Of a stretch of DNA of 48,947 nucleotides, positions 17,319 through 26,254 are shown piece after piece (positions within the stretch are counted from its first letter, which is position 1; each line of letters starts with the position of its first letter). The notes beneath the pieces are model-generated. The model was not told the origin of the DNA. It saw only the letters and a list, made by a program, of their open reading frames with translations, and searched no databases. The translations under genes and the position numbers were made by a program. The stretch comes from a virus: positions 1-48,947 of the IMG/VR virus record IMGVR_UViG_3300034158_000121. One strand, 5' to 3'.

Positions 17319-18862
17319 TATTCGATCTCTCTATTAATCAATAATGCCCTAACTAATGCGCGAGCCTCGCCGCCAAGTTTTTTATTGAATTTATCAACAA
17401 CATCCTCGAAATCATCATATTCCTCAATAGATTCTCTTAACAATTGGTGGTAGCCTGAATGAGTTACTTCCAATCCAAAAATCTCTCTGGTTAAAACTCC
17501 AACATTCTCCCCAAAAGTCTCGATGTTAGGGCGTTCAACGGTGACGGTTCTACCACTGCGCTGGATTTTCCAAACACAACTTTGTGGTACTTCTTGTAAA
17601 ATAACGGGCGAATGTGTTGCAATAATTGCTACGCCATTACGGTTAACTAATAAGTCGGAAAGAGCTCGAATAAATGCAGATAACAGTGGGGGGTGAAGAT
17701 GTGCTTCGGGTTCATCAAGTAAAACAAGGGTTCGTTCTTCTACAGTTTCGACCAATCGTGTGATTGTTAATAGAACTATTTTATGCCCAGAACTTAAACT
17801 ATTGAATAGTTCTCGTGCTGATGCAGTAGTCAAAGCCTCATCATCACTCTCATCTGCAAGCGAAGCTACTTCGGCCGCTTTGAAGATTGGGTCTGTCTCC
17901 AACATTTGTAGTGCTCTACGCCAACGAACGAGACGAGCTCCTTGACAACAAGATATTGCGCTAGCTCCAAACTCAGTAGATAAACGTTCCGGTGATTTAG
18001 GAGCGAGTGGTTTACCTTCTCTACTTTTTCCTGGGCGTTTTAAACCCACATATGCACATGGTAAGCCCTCAGACTTATCACGTCGATTGGGCAAAGCATC
18101 AAATGGATCAAACGCACTAAAGGTTACCGAGACTAAGTTGGCGAAAAGATCAATACTATCTTGAATACCATCTCCCTCAAATGTTCCAAAAGAATTGTTA
18201 CCAGACTTGATATCTATGAGAGTTCTAGACATGTTATTTAATAGATGGGTTTTACCTACACCATTACGACCTATTAGTACATGAATGTTTGTTGGCGGCA
18301 TGGATAATGGCTTGACTTTGAACGATAGTGTAGTGGTTGATTGAGATTTGCGGCGAGGAACAGGTGTGGTATATGAAAAATTGAATTTAGATAGCCTTAC
18401 CCCCCCTCTTGCTAATCGGGCAAACTGCCCTAGGACTGTTGCTCTATTAACGGATCTAAGCAAGGATACGCCAGTTACCTTTTCTTTCAGTGCTCGCTGG
18501 AATAGCTCTGAGTCGAGGGCTACATCACAAAGGCAACGTAAGATCTTGTCACGCAATTCTGGGCCTAATTTGTTTAGGCCTTCGTAGTAACTATCATCTT
18601 GCCCTAATGAAAAAAACGCCTCATTAAGACTCTCAAATGTCTCAGGGAGCTCAGGCCTTTTTTGCCCCTCTTTCATCGAAAATTGAGCGATCTTAACCTC
18701 ACCAATACGGTGTTTTTCACCGTTTTCATCAAAAACGAATAGTATGTAGAGCGTGTTGAATTTGAACCAGTCATCCCAGCCATCAGTCAGTAGAAAAGCT
18801 TGTGATTTTGCGACTGTGGGGGAGCGCTGCCCGTTAGGTAGTAACGTAAAATATTGGGACAT
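17318..18862 (-). CDS. ABC/AAA-type ATPase of Septu-like defence pair, with N-terminal extension (PtuA-like)
   Basis: The 514-residue protein has a Walker A (GRNGVGKTH, about 196-204), an ABC-signature-like LSSGHK, a Walker B LVLLDEPEAHLHP and an H-loop IATHSP. It is therefore a complete SMC/OLD-like ATPase, but with no Toprim domain after it. Unlike most Septu ATPases, about 190 residues precede Walker A. This extension opens with a beta-rich piece (FTLLPNGQRS, DDWFKFNTLYILFVF) and looks like a separate sensor domain. It is the first gene of the two-gene cargo operon and would gate the HNH partner. No strong ribosome site is visible before the start. Confidence 0.8.
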   Translation of the reverse strand: MSQYFTLLPNGQRSPTVAKSQAFLLTDGWDDWFKFNTLYILFVFDENGEKHRIGEVKIAQFSMKEGQKRPELPETFESLNEAFFSLGQDDSYYEGLNKLGPELRDKILRCLCDVALDSELFQRALKEKVTGVSLLRSVNRATVLGQFARLARGGVRLSKFNFSYTTPVPRRKSQSTTTLSFKVKPLSMPPTNIHVLIGRNGVGKTHLLNNMSRTLIDIKSGNNSFGTFEGDGIQDSIDLFANLVSVTFSAFDPFDALPNRRDKSEGLPCAYVGLKRPGKSREGKPLAPKSPERLSTEFGASAISCCQGARLVRWRRALQMLETDPIFKAAEVASLADESDDEALTTASARELFNSLSSGHKIVLLTITRLVETVEERTLVLLDEPEAHLHPPLLSAFIRALSDLLVNRNGVAIIATHSPVILQEVPQSCVWKIQRSGRTVTVERPNIETFGENVGVLTREIFGLEVTHSGYHQLLRESIEEYDDFEDVVDKFNKKLGGEARALVRALLINREIE

Positions 18863-18971
18863 AGAAGGTAAACTCGCGAGATTTTAAACATTCTTAGGTA
18901 AGTTTTTTAAAATCATACGCATATCTTAAAAAAAGGATGGGATCTAGTTGGCAAAAAACACTTCTAACCCA

Positions 18972-18981
18972 CCATAAACCC
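18972..18981 (+). promoter_or_regulatory. CCATAAACCC late-promoter motif upstream of lysis operon
   Basis: The ten-base motif is preceded by TAACCCA and lies 66 nt before the endolysin start codon, directly after the ATPase cargo gene. The same ten bases occur at 27969, 33962 and 35473 at near-identical distance from the next start codon. Likely the activator-bound element of a late promoter. Confidence 0.65.
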
Positions 18982-19037
18982 CCGCCCATAAGGCCCCTCA
19001 GTACGCTGCGGATAACGCAGTTAATCGAGGGGCCTTT

Positions 19038-19622
19038 ATGTTACCTGATACTTTTTCTTCCGCACTTGCCTGGTTGCTTCGTCCCGATGTGGAAGGGGGC
19101 GAGGTCAATCATCCGGCCGACCGGGGCGGCCACACCAAATACGGTATCGCCGATGCCGCCGATGGCAAGAAAGACGGCATGGCCGACCTCGATCGAGACG
19201 GCCAACCGGATATCGCCATTCGCGATCTGACGCCTGCTCACACCGAATTGTTTTACCGAGCCAACTACTGGTTACCCGCCCGCTGTGATCGGGTCGATAG
19301 CGTCTGCCCGCTGATTGCCATTGCGCTGTTCGATGGTGCCGTCCACCACGGCCCTGGCCGTGCAGTGCGTCAGCTGCAGCAGGCACTGGGCATCTTGGCC
19401 GATGGGGTACTGGGCCCGCAAACCTTGCGGGTACTGGCCGCCAAGACGGGTCGGGATGGTGGCCGCGCCCTGTTGCTTGGCTTACTGGAGATCCGCGCCA
19501 GCTACATGCTGGGCATAGTGCGCAAAGATCCGAGTCAATGGGCCAACGCCTGGGGCTGGGTTAACCGCCTGCTGCGCCTGCAAAGCCATCTGCTCTCGAC
19601 CCGGTTCGGGGAAGTGGCATGA
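19038..19622 (+). CDS. Endolysin, GH108 N-acetylmuramidase with C-terminal peptidoglycan-binding domain
   Basis: The 194-residue protein begins with a glycoside hydrolase 108 domain: E19 in the VEGGEVNHPADRGG segment followed by HTKYGI is the catalytic signature, and the helical body follows. Residues about 115-150 (LQQALGILADGVLGPQTL) match the PG-binding repeat usually attached to GH108. It cuts the peptidoglycan glycan backbone for lysis. No signal peptide is seen, so release would depend on the holin encoded about 300 nt downstream. Its stop overlaps the next start (ATGA). Confidence 0.9.
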   Translation: MLPDTFSSALAWLLRPDVEGGEVNHPADRGGHTKYGIADAADGKKDGMADLDRDGQPDIAIRDLTPAHTELFYRANYWLPARCDRVDSVCPLIAIALFDGAVHHGPGRAVRQLQQALGILADGVLGPQTLRVLAAKTGRDGGRALLLGLLEIRASYMLGIVRKDPSQWANAWGWVNRLLRLQSHLLSTRFGEVA

Positions 19623-19948
19623 GCAAACCCAGCTTGATTAACAAGCGCCGCCAGGCGCTGCAAGGGATCCAGGCCGCTGGCTGCTTTGGCATTCCTGAAC
19701 TCAAGAACCCCCGTTATCTCGCCTGCTTCAAGGATGGGCGCCGCGCCCACCTCCAGGCGTACCTGGCCAACCCGAACACTACCAGTGCAGACCTGAAGAC
19801 GATCCCGCTTTACAGCCACCACGCCACCCGTCAATCCCTGTTCGCTCAGGGCTGGCGTTCGGTCACCGAGCTGGATCGCCTGCGGGCCCGTGCCCGTCTT
19901 TCCCCCTGTCAGTTCCAACCCCCACACAAGGAGCCTCAACATGGCTGA
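19619..19948 (+). CDS. Lysis-cassette protein of unknown role (109 aa)
   Basis: Start ATG 19619 overlaps the endolysin stop. The basic, soluble 109-residue product has no membrane segment or lipobox, so it is not an obvious spanin. It contains KNPRYLACFKDGRRAHLQA and ends in a Pro/Gln-rich tail. Position between endolysin and holin suggests a lysis or regulatory role; none is demonstrable from sequence. Confidence 0.65.
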   Translation: MSKPSLINKRRQALQGIQAAGCFGIPELKNPRYLACFKDGRRAHLQAYLANPNTTSADLKTIPLYSHHATRQSLFAQGWRSVTELDRLRARARLSPCQFQPPHKEPQHG

Positions 19949-20162
19949 TTCTCTGTTACCCCAAGCAAAGTCGGCGTTCAAGAGCCGCACCGTGATTGGC
20001 GGTCTGATTGCTGTCGGTGCCGGTATTGCGGGCCTGTTCGGTGTGCCGGTCGATGTCGGCACCCAAGCCAGTCTGGCCACCACCATAGTGGATCTGGCCA
20101 GTGCAGTCGGTGGTCTGGTTGCTATCTGGGGCCGCCTCAAAGCGACCCATGTGGTCAAGTAA
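19941..20162 (+). CDS. Holin (small two-helix type)
   Basis: The start at 19941 follows AAGGAGCCTCAAC. The 73-residue protein has a short basic N-terminus, two hydrophobic helices (about 18-34 and 44-62) around a GVPVDVG turn, and a basic end (GRLKATHVVK). This is the usual build of small holins in Mu-like phages. It would form the inner-membrane lesion that lets the endolysin out. Confidence 0.8.
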   Translation: MADSLLPQAKSAFKSRTVIGGLIAVGAGIAGLFGVPVDVGTQASLATTIVDLASAVGGLVAIWGRLKATHVVK

Positions 20163-20183
20163 CCGGTCCACAAGGAGACAGCC

Positions 20184-20411
20184 TTGAGCGACCCCATAGA
20201 CCGCGCCCAGCAGCTCGATGCCGAGCGAACCGGGCGCCTTATTCAGTCCCATCAAACAAGGGCAAGGCCCCAAGGGGATGGCATCTGCTGCGATTGCGAT
20301 GACGCCATCCCGCCCTCGCGCCTTGCTGCAGAACCGGGTGCCGAGCGCTGCATCGAGTGCCAGACCCTGTATGAGCGCAAGGAGGCAATCCGTGTGGGAA
20401 TTCATCGTTAA
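20184..20411 (+). CDS. TraR/DksA-type C4 zinc-finger protein
   Basis: The start is TTG at 20184, well placed behind AAGGAGACAGCC. The 75-residue product has a helical N-terminus and a four-cysteine zinc finger (CDC in the CCDCDDAI segment, and CIEC in RCIECQ). This is the pattern of TraR and phage DksA-like proteins that act in the RNA polymerase secondary channel. It lies in the lysis/packaging operon; a role in shifting host transcription during late growth is inferred. Confidence 0.82.
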   Translation: MSDPIDRAQQLDAERTGRLIQSHQTRARPQGDGICCDCDDAIPPSRLAAEPGAERCIECQTLYERKEAIRVGIHR

Positions 20412-20706
20412 GAACTGGGGGCCCTTGTATGCCCTGGCCAGTTTGGTGGGGTTGGTGGTGATCATCTTGCTCTCCAAGACCTACGCCAAACGGGAGGATC
20501 TCACCGCCCTGGTGGCGCGGGTGCAACGGGTGGAGCAGGCGCTGATCGATCTGCCGAGCGAGCGGGAGCTGCACAAGCTGCAGCTGGAGATAAGCGAGCT
20601 GCGCGGTGAGCTGCGAGAGGTCAAGCCGGAGCTGCGCCAAGCCCGCCGACTCGCCGACATGCTGCTGGAGAATGAACTCGCAGCGGCACAGAAGGAGAAA
20701 GCATGA
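20392..20706 (+). CDS. DUF2730 membrane-anchored phage protein (Mu gp25-like)
   Basis: The start is GTG 20392 with AAGGAGG upstream. The 104 residues contain one N-terminal membrane helix (about 10-27, LYALASLVGLVVIILLS) followed by a long coiled coil (about 35-95). This matches the DUF2730 proteins found between lysis genes and the terminase in Mu-like phages. It may act as an inner-membrane lysis partner. It overlaps its neighbours on both sides. Confidence 0.8.
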   Translation: MWEFIVKNWGPLYALASLVGLVVIILLSKTYAKREDLTALVARVQRVEQALIDLPSERELHKLQLEISELRGELREVKPELRQARRLADMLLENELAAAQKEKA

Positions 20707-20999
20707 GCATTCAAGCGATATTGGATTCCCAGCAGCGCCTGGTGATCTTGCGCTCCCTGCTGGATATCGGTGGCGCGGCCAACGAGTCGATCCTCAATGA
20801 CTGCCTCGATCAGCTGGGTACCGGCCGGGTGACACGGGATCGGGTGAAGACCCTGCTGGCGTGGCTGGAAGAGCAGGGGTTGGTGCGCATCGAACGCCTC
20901 GCCCAGGTGCAGGTGGCCCACCTCACCGGCCGTGGCCAAGACGTGGCAGAAGGGCGGGCAACCGTGCCGGGCATCAAGAAGCCGAGGGCGGAGGATTAG
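20703..20999 (+). CDS. VpaChn25_0724-family phage protein (Mu gp26-like)
   Basis: The 98-residue protein is a winged-helix-like fold: ANESILNDCLDQLG, then VTRDRVKTLLAWLEEQGLV, then a GRGQDVAEGRATVPGIKKP ending. That is the signature I recall for this family in Mu-like phages. It overlaps the previous gene by 4 nt and is followed within 3 nt by the small terminase. Probably a packaging or regulatory accessory. Confidence 0.8.
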   Translation: MSIQAILDSQQRLVILRSLLDIGGAANESILNDCLDQLGTGRVTRDRVKTLLAWLEEQGLVRIERLAQVQVAHLTGRGQDVAEGRATVPGIKKPRAED

Positions 21000-21001
21000 C
21001 C

Positions 21002-21577
21002 ATGGCCGAGAAACCGACCCGGGGCCGTGCCAGCAAGGTGTGGCTGCTGCCCGAGCCTATCCGTGATGCCCTCAACGCCCTGCTGCGGGACAAGGGCAAC
21101 AGCCAGGCCGCTATCCTGGATGAGATCAACGGTCTCATCGAAGAGGCCGGGTTGCCTGACGATCTCAAGCTCTCCCGCTCGGGGCTCAGTCGCCACGCCA
21201 GCCAGGTGGAGCAGGTGGGCCAGCACCTGCGTGACTTGCGAGAGACCACGGCGGCACTGACCTCCCAGCTCGGTGACAAGCCGATGGGGGAGACCACCAA
21301 GCTCATCCTGGAACTGGGCCGCTCCCAGCTGTTCAAGGCGATGCTGGCCCAGGTGCAGAACCCGGAGGAGGCCGTGGATATCGACATGCTGAAAAACGCC
21401 ATGCTGGCGGCCCAGCGGCTCGAATCCACCGCCATGCAGAGTCACAAGCGGGAGAAGGAGATCCGCCAGGCCTTCGCCGAAGAGGTGGCCGCCAAGACAG
21501 AGGCCATCGTCACCCAGGCGGGATTGAGCGGTGAGGCTGCCGCAGCCATTCGCCGTGAAATTCTGGGGATTGCCTGA
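21002..21577 (+). CDS. Small terminase subunit (DUF3486, Mu gp27-like)
   Basis: The start ATG 21002 lies two bases after the previous stop; GGCGGAGG provides the ribosome site. The 191-residue protein has an N-terminal RGRASKVWLLPEPIRDALN segment, a recognition-type helix region (about 45-65, LKLSRSGLSRHASQ) and long C-terminal helices. DUF3486 proteins recognise the phage end and recruit the large terminase for headful packaging of inserted DNA. Its stop overlaps the next start (TGATGA). Confidence 0.85.
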   Translation: MAEKPTRGRASKVWLLPEPIRDALNALLRDKGNSQAAILDEINGLIEEAGLPDDLKLSRSGLSRHASQVEQVGQHLRDLRETTAALTSQLGDKPMGETTKLILELGRSQLFKAMLAQVQNPEEAVDIDMLKNAMLAAQRLESTAMQSHKREKEIRQAFAEEVAAKTEAIVTQAGLSGEAAAAIRREILGIA

Positions 21578-23148
21578 TGAGCGAGAGCCCTATGGCGCAG
21601 ACCGCCGTTGCCCGTTCCCAGCAGTTGGCCATGGAGCTCGGCACCGAGTACCGCCCCGACGAGGTGCTGCTGCCTTATCAGAAGATTTGGATCGCCGACG
21701 AGAGCCCGCTCAAGATTGCCGAGAAGAGCCGCCGTACCGGTATCACCTGGGCGGAGGCCGCCGATGCAACGCTCACGGCCTCTCGCGCAAAGGCGGCTGG
21801 CGGTGGTCATCACTTCTACGTGGGCAGCAACAAGGAGATGGCTCGCGAGTTTATCGACGCCGTGGCCATGTGGGCCAAGGCGTTCAACAAGGCGGCCGGT
21901 GAGATCCAGGAGGAGGTATTCACCGACGATGAGGACAAAGCCATCCTCACCTTCGTGGTCTATTTTGCCTCGGGCTTCAAGGTGCAGGCGCTCTCTTCCA
22001 ACCCCTCCAACCTGCGGGGGATGCAGGGCAATGTGACCATCGACGAGGCCGCCTTCCACGACCGGCTGGCTGAGGTGCTGAAAGCCGCGCTGGCGCTGAC
22101 CATGTGGGGGGCCAAGGTGCGCCTCATCAGCACTCACAACGGGGTGGATAACCTGTTCAACCAGCTCATCAACGACAGCCGCGCCGGCAAGAAGCGCTAC
22201 TCCATCCACACCATCACCCTGGACGACGCCTGCCGGCAGGGGCTCTATCGCCGGATCTGCCAGGTCAAGGGCACGCCCTGGACACCGGAGGCAGAAGAAG
22301 CCTGGAAGGCGGGCCTGCTCAAGGACACCGCCACCGAAGAGGACGCCCTGGAGGAGTATTTCTGCGTGCCCAAGCAGAGCAGCGGCGCCTATATCAAGCG
22401 GGTACTGATTGAGCGGGCCATGCAGCCGGATATCCCTATTCTGCGCTTCACTGCCCCCAAGGATTTCGAGCTGCAAAGCGAGGAGACCCGCAAGGCAGTG
22501 GCCGATCTCTGGTGCGAGGAACACCTCAAGTCCTGCTTGGAGGCGCTCGATCGTAGTTGCCGTCATGTGCTGGGCGAAGACTTCGCCCGCAAGGGGGATC
22601 TCTCAGTGTTTGTGCCGCTCTCCATCGCGACCAACCTGCGCAAACGGGTGCCCTTCGTGGTGGAGCTGGTCAACGCCCCCTATGAGACCCAACGCCAGAT
22701 CCTGTTTTACCTGTTGCATGGGTTGTACCGCTTCACGGCGGCGGCCTTCGATGCCACCGGTAACGGCGGCTATCTGGCGGAGGCCGCCCGGCTGCGCTGG
22801 GGAGCCGGGATGATCGAATGCGTGATGCTCAATGACCCCTGGTATCGGGAGTGGATGCCCAAGCTCAAGGCCGAGTTTGAGGATGGCAACCTGACGATCC
22901 CGCGCCATGCAGACGTGCAGGACGATCTGGGCAAGATCCAGGTCATCAACGGCATCCCCAAGATAGACAAGGGCAAAAACACCGGCCTGGGCGGCCAGCA
23001 GCGGCACGGCGACTTTGCGGTTGCCCTGGTCATGGCGGTGCGGGCCAGCTGGATGGAAGGGGGCGCCATCGAGTTCACCCCCTTGCCTGGCAAGCGTGAC
23101 GCAGAGCGCAATGACGACTATCACCGATATGAACGAGGTGCCTGGTAA
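21577..23148 (+). CDS. Large terminase subunit (Mu gp28-like)
   Basis: The 523-residue protein has the ATPase motor at the N-terminus, with K50SRRTGIT as the adapted Walker A and VTIDEAAF (D156, E157) as Walker B. The RNase H-like nuclease at the C-terminus has acidic residues D335 (GEDFAR), D392 (AAFDATGNG) and D479 (RHGDFAV). It cuts and pumps DNA into the prohead. All motifs are intact. The gene is joined to its neighbours by one- to few-base overlaps. Confidence 0.92.
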   Translation: MSESPMAQTAVARSQQLAMELGTEYRPDEVLLPYQKIWIADESPLKIAEKSRRTGITWAEAADATLTASRAKAAGGGHHFYVGSNKEMAREFIDAVAMWAKAFNKAAGEIQEEVFTDDEDKAILTFVVYFASGFKVQALSSNPSNLRGMQGNVTIDEAAFHDRLAEVLKAALALTMWGAKVRLISTHNGVDNLFNQLINDSRAGKKRYSIHTITLDDACRQGLYRRICQVKGTPWTPEAEEAWKAGLLKDTATEEDALEEYFCVPKQSSGAYIKRVLIERAMQPDIPILRFTAPKDFELQSEETRKAVADLWCEEHLKSCLEALDRSCRHVLGEDFARKGDLSVFVPLSIATNLRKRVPFVVELVNAPYETQRQILFYLLHGLYRFTAAAFDATGNGGYLAEAARLRWGAGMIECVMLNDPWYREWMPKLKAEFEDGNLTIPRHADVQDDLGKIQVINGIPKIDKGKNTGLGGQQRHGDFAVALVMAVRASWMEGGAIEFTPLPGKRDAERNDDYHRYERGAW

Positions 23149-24764
23149 TGAGCGGGATCATAGACATTCACGGCAATCCGTTGCGTCTGCCTAAGCACTT
23201 GCGTCCGCAAGAGTCACCGCAGAGCGAGAACGATGCCAAGTTGGCTCAGCTGCGCCGCCACTACAGCGAGCACCCGACCGTAGGGCTGACGCCGGGCAAG
23301 GCTGCGGCGGCGTTGAAAGAGGCGGAGGAGGGGAGCCTTATCGCCCAGTGCGAACTGGCCGAAGACATGGAGGAGAAAGACGCCCATCTGCAGAGTGAGC
23401 TTGGCAAGCGCCGCCGCTCCCTGCTGGGGGTGAGCTGGACCATAGAGCCACCCCGCAACGCCACCCCGGCCGAGAAGCGCGACAGCGAGATGATCCGCGA
23501 GCTGATTGAAGACTTCACCTGGTTCGACGATGCCATTTTTGATGCCACCGACGCCGTGCTCAAAGGGTTCAGTGCCCAGGAGTTCAGCGGCTGGGAACTG
23601 GTGGAGGGGCTGCAACTCCCCAAGGGCATCGTCTGGCGTGATCCCGCCTGGTTCCAGACCCACCCGGACGACTGGAATCAGTTGCGGCTGCGCGATGGCA
23701 GCAAGGAGGGGGCAGGCCTAAACCCGTTCGGTTGGCTGGTTCACAAGGCCAAATCCAAATCGGGCTATCTGGCCCGCACCGGCCTTATCCGCACGCTGGT
23801 CTGGCCCTTCCTGTTCAAGAACTACAGCGTGCGCGACTTGGCCGAGTTTCTGGAGATCTATGGCCTGCCGGTGCGTCTGGGCAAATACCCGGAGGGGGCC
23901 ACCGAGAAAGAGAAAACAACCCTGCTGCAGGCGGTACTCTCAATCGGTCATAACGCCGGGGGCATTATCCCGAGGGGGATGGAGATCGAGTTCCAGAACG
24001 CTGCCAGCGGCCAGGCCGATCCCTTCGTGGTGATGATGGAGTGGTGCGAGCGCTCCATCAGCAAGGCCGTGCTGGGTGGCACCCTGACTTCCCAGGCTGA
24101 TGGCAAGAGCTCGACCAATGCGCTGGGCAACGTTCATAACGAGGTGCGGCAAGAGGTGCGCGATGCCGACTTGCGCCAACTGGCCGCGAGCCTGACCCGG
24201 GATCTGGTCTATCCCCTCTATGCCCTGAACGGCAAGAGCTATCAGGGGCCGCGCCGCTGCCCACGGCTGGAGTTCGACGTGACCGAGCCGGAGGATATGC
24301 GCGATCTGGCCTATCCGCTGCGCGCCCTGGTGGGGATGGGGATGCAGATCCCGGCGCAGTGGGTGCGCGACAAGCTGCAGATCCCGGCCCCCAAGGAAGG
24401 GGAAGAGGTGCTGGTTATCATCGATAAGCAAGCCGCGCCGGGGGAAGCCGCGCTCAAGGCACAGCTCGCCGCTCAGGTTGTCACCCCTGGGCTGGCTGCA
24501 CTTGTGGCCAGCAAGGCTCAGCCGCGAGGGGATAATAACGACGCCCAATTGGCCCAGCTGCAGGCAGAGGTAGCGCCCTTGCTGATGGGCATGACAGATA
24601 CCGTCCAGGCCTTGGTGATGCAGGCCACCACCCTGGAGGAGATCCGGGATGGCCTGTTGGCACTGGAGCCGGCACTCAGCCATGACGAACTGGGCGCCCT
24701 GCTAGCCCAGGCCATCGCCGCCAGTGAACTGCTCGGCATGTTGGAAGTGGAGGAGGGCCGCTGA
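23148..24764 (+). CDS. Portal protein (DUF935, Mu gp29-like)
   Basis: The 538-residue product fits the DUF935 portal family. It has a lead region MSGIIDIHGNPLRLP, a central portal body with NPFGWLVHKAKSKSGY, RTLVWPFLFKNYSVRDLAEFL and YGLPVRLGKYP (about 195-250), and a helical, Ala-rich C-terminus after residue 450. It forms the ring at the head vertex through which DNA enters and leaves. It overlaps the terminase by one base and the MuF gene by one base. Confidence 0.92.
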   Translation: MSGIIDIHGNPLRLPKHLRPQESPQSENDAKLAQLRRHYSEHPTVGLTPGKAAAALKEAEEGSLIAQCELAEDMEEKDAHLQSELGKRRRSLLGVSWTIEPPRNATPAEKRDSEMIRELIEDFTWFDDAIFDATDAVLKGFSAQEFSGWELVEGLQLPKGIVWRDPAWFQTHPDDWNQLRLRDGSKEGAGLNPFGWLVHKAKSKSGYLARTGLIRTLVWPFLFKNYSVRDLAEFLEIYGLPVRLGKYPEGATEKEKTTLLQAVLSIGHNAGGIIPRGMEIEFQNAASGQADPFVVMMEWCERSISKAVLGGTLTSQADGKSSTNALGNVHNEVRQEVRDADLRQLAASLTRDLVYPLYALNGKSYQGPRRCPRLEFDVTEPEDMRDLAYPLRALVGMGMQIPAQWVRDKLQIPAPKEGEEVLVIIDKQAAPGEAALKAQLAAQVVTPGLAALVASKAQPRGDNNDAQLAQLQAEVAPLLMGMTDTVQALVMQATTLEEIRDGLLALEPALSHDELGALLAQAIAASELLGMLEVEEGR

Positions 24765-26254
24765 TGCCGGTTCGCTCTTCGCCAGTCAGATATGGCTCGC
24801 TCCCCTTTGCCGAGGCGATCGCCTTCTTTCGCCAGAAGCTCGACATGCCGAGCGAGCGCTGGACGGATATCTGGCGGGATGCCCATAACCGGGCCTTTAT
24901 GGTGGCGGGGGCGACCAAGACAGATCTGCTGGCCGACCTGCGCGGGGCGGTGGACAAGGCGATCAGTGAAGGCCAATCCATTGGCGCGTTTCAAAAGGCA
25001 TTCAAGGACATCGTGGCCCGTCACGGCTGGGATCATACCGGCCCCACCTCCTGGCGTTCCCGCATTATCTTCGAAACCAATCTGCGCCAGAGCTATAACG
25101 CCGGGCGTGAAGATCAGATGGAACGCATCAAACACCAGCGCCCCTATGCTCTTTATCGCCATGGGGACTCCGAGCACCCGAGGGAGTTGCACCTCAAGTG
25201 GAATAACCTGGTGCTGCCGGTGGATCACCCCTGGTGGAATACCCATTCCCCGAGCAACGGTTATGGCTGCAAGTGCAAGAAATTCCTGCTCTCGGCAGCC
25301 GACCTCAAGCGGCGCGGCCTTGAAATCGGCAAAGCGCCGGATGACGGCGATTATGAATGGGTGGATAAGGCGACCGGGGAGCTACACAAGATCCCCAAAG
25401 GTATCGACCCCGGTTTTGATTATCGCCCCCAGACCCCGGCTGCCCTGACCAAGGCCGTGACCAAGCGAGAGGCGGCCAAGCCAGCGCTGGCCGAGCGGCT
25501 GCCAGAACGGATGGTGGAGAGTGCCTATTCCAGTGCCAAGGGGGTGAGTGCTCAGGGCTTGAGTGACCTGCTGGCCCAGCTGCCAGCCCCCCAGCGCGAG
25601 CCCTTGGCGGCTTTCCTCAAGGCGCACCCGGTCAAGACCCTGTTTATCAAGCAGACCGAGATGGGCAAGGGGGCCGCCGGGCTCAAGGTTGCCTCGGCCA
25701 TTGCCGAATATCTGGGCAAGGATGCTTACCTGGTGCGCGCCTTCTATTATTCTCGCCGCGCCAGTATGACCAATGGCTTTACCGCCAAAAGCTGGGAGCA
25801 TCTGGTTATCAAGGTAAAGGGAGGCGATACTTTAAAGACGATCGATATCAAGGCGGTGCAAGCGGCTGCCACCGAGGTGGTGGCGGATGCCAAGAGCAAC
25901 AGCGGTCCCCGGCAATGGCAGCCAAGAGGGACCAGTGGTGAGACCCTGCGCCGCCATTGGAGCGTCTCGGCCAACGTGGGGGCCAGGCAAGGTGAGTCGG
26001 CACAACGGGTATCGACCTGGCTGCACGAACTGGGACATCAGGTCCACTTTTGGGCCGGTGAACCGAATTTGACGGGGGGTGGCTTGCTGACCGAGTATGC
26101 CGGCAAGACCAGGATGGAGGCCGCCGCCGAGGCGTTTGCCGCCTGGGTATTGGCCAGGGACGCCATGGTGGCGCATTTCCCCGAGCTGGCCAAACGGGTG
26201 GAGGCCATGTTGGCCCAGGCCACGGCTGCCAGTGGCAAAGGAGAAAGAGGATGA
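24764..26254 (+). CDS. MuF-type head morphogenesis protein fused to a C-terminal zincin-like domain
   Basis: Residues about 1-200 are the MuF (gp30-like) domain, with SRIIFETNLRQSYNAGR, a HLKWNNLVLP strand and a GYGCKCKK end. Mu-type proteins here help assembly near the portal and some copies enter the virion. The protein then continues for about 270 residues. That extension holds HELGH at 421-425 (TWLHELGHQVHFW) and a downstream Glu-rich helix (TEYAGKTRMEAAAEAFA), the arrangement of a zinc metallopeptidase of the HExxH type. Fusions of enzyme or toxin domains to MuF are known in other phages. The extension could be a virion-delivered protease. Activity is inferred from motifs. Confidence 0.85.
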   Translation: MPVRSSPVRYGSLPFAEAIAFFRQKLDMPSERWTDIWRDAHNRAFMVAGATKTDLLADLRGAVDKAISEGQSIGAFQKAFKDIVARHGWDHTGPTSWRSRIIFETNLRQSYNAGREDQMERIKHQRPYALYRHGDSEHPRELHLKWNNLVLPVDHPWWNTHSPSNGYGCKCKKFLLSAADLKRRGLEIGKAPDDGDYEWVDKATGELHKIPKGIDPGFDYRPQTPAALTKAVTKREAAKPALAERLPERMVESAYSSAKGVSAQGLSDLLAQLPAPQREPLAAFLKAHPVKTLFIKQTEMGKGAAGLKVASAIAEYLGKDAYLVRAFYYSRRASMTNGFTAKSWEHLVIKVKGGDTLKTIDIKAVQAAATEVVADAKSNSGPRQWQPRGTSGETLRRHWSVSANVGARQGESAQRVSTWLHELGHQVHFWAGEPNLTGGGLLTEYAGKTRMEAAAEAFAAWVLARDAMVAHFPELAKRVEAMLAQATAASGKGERG

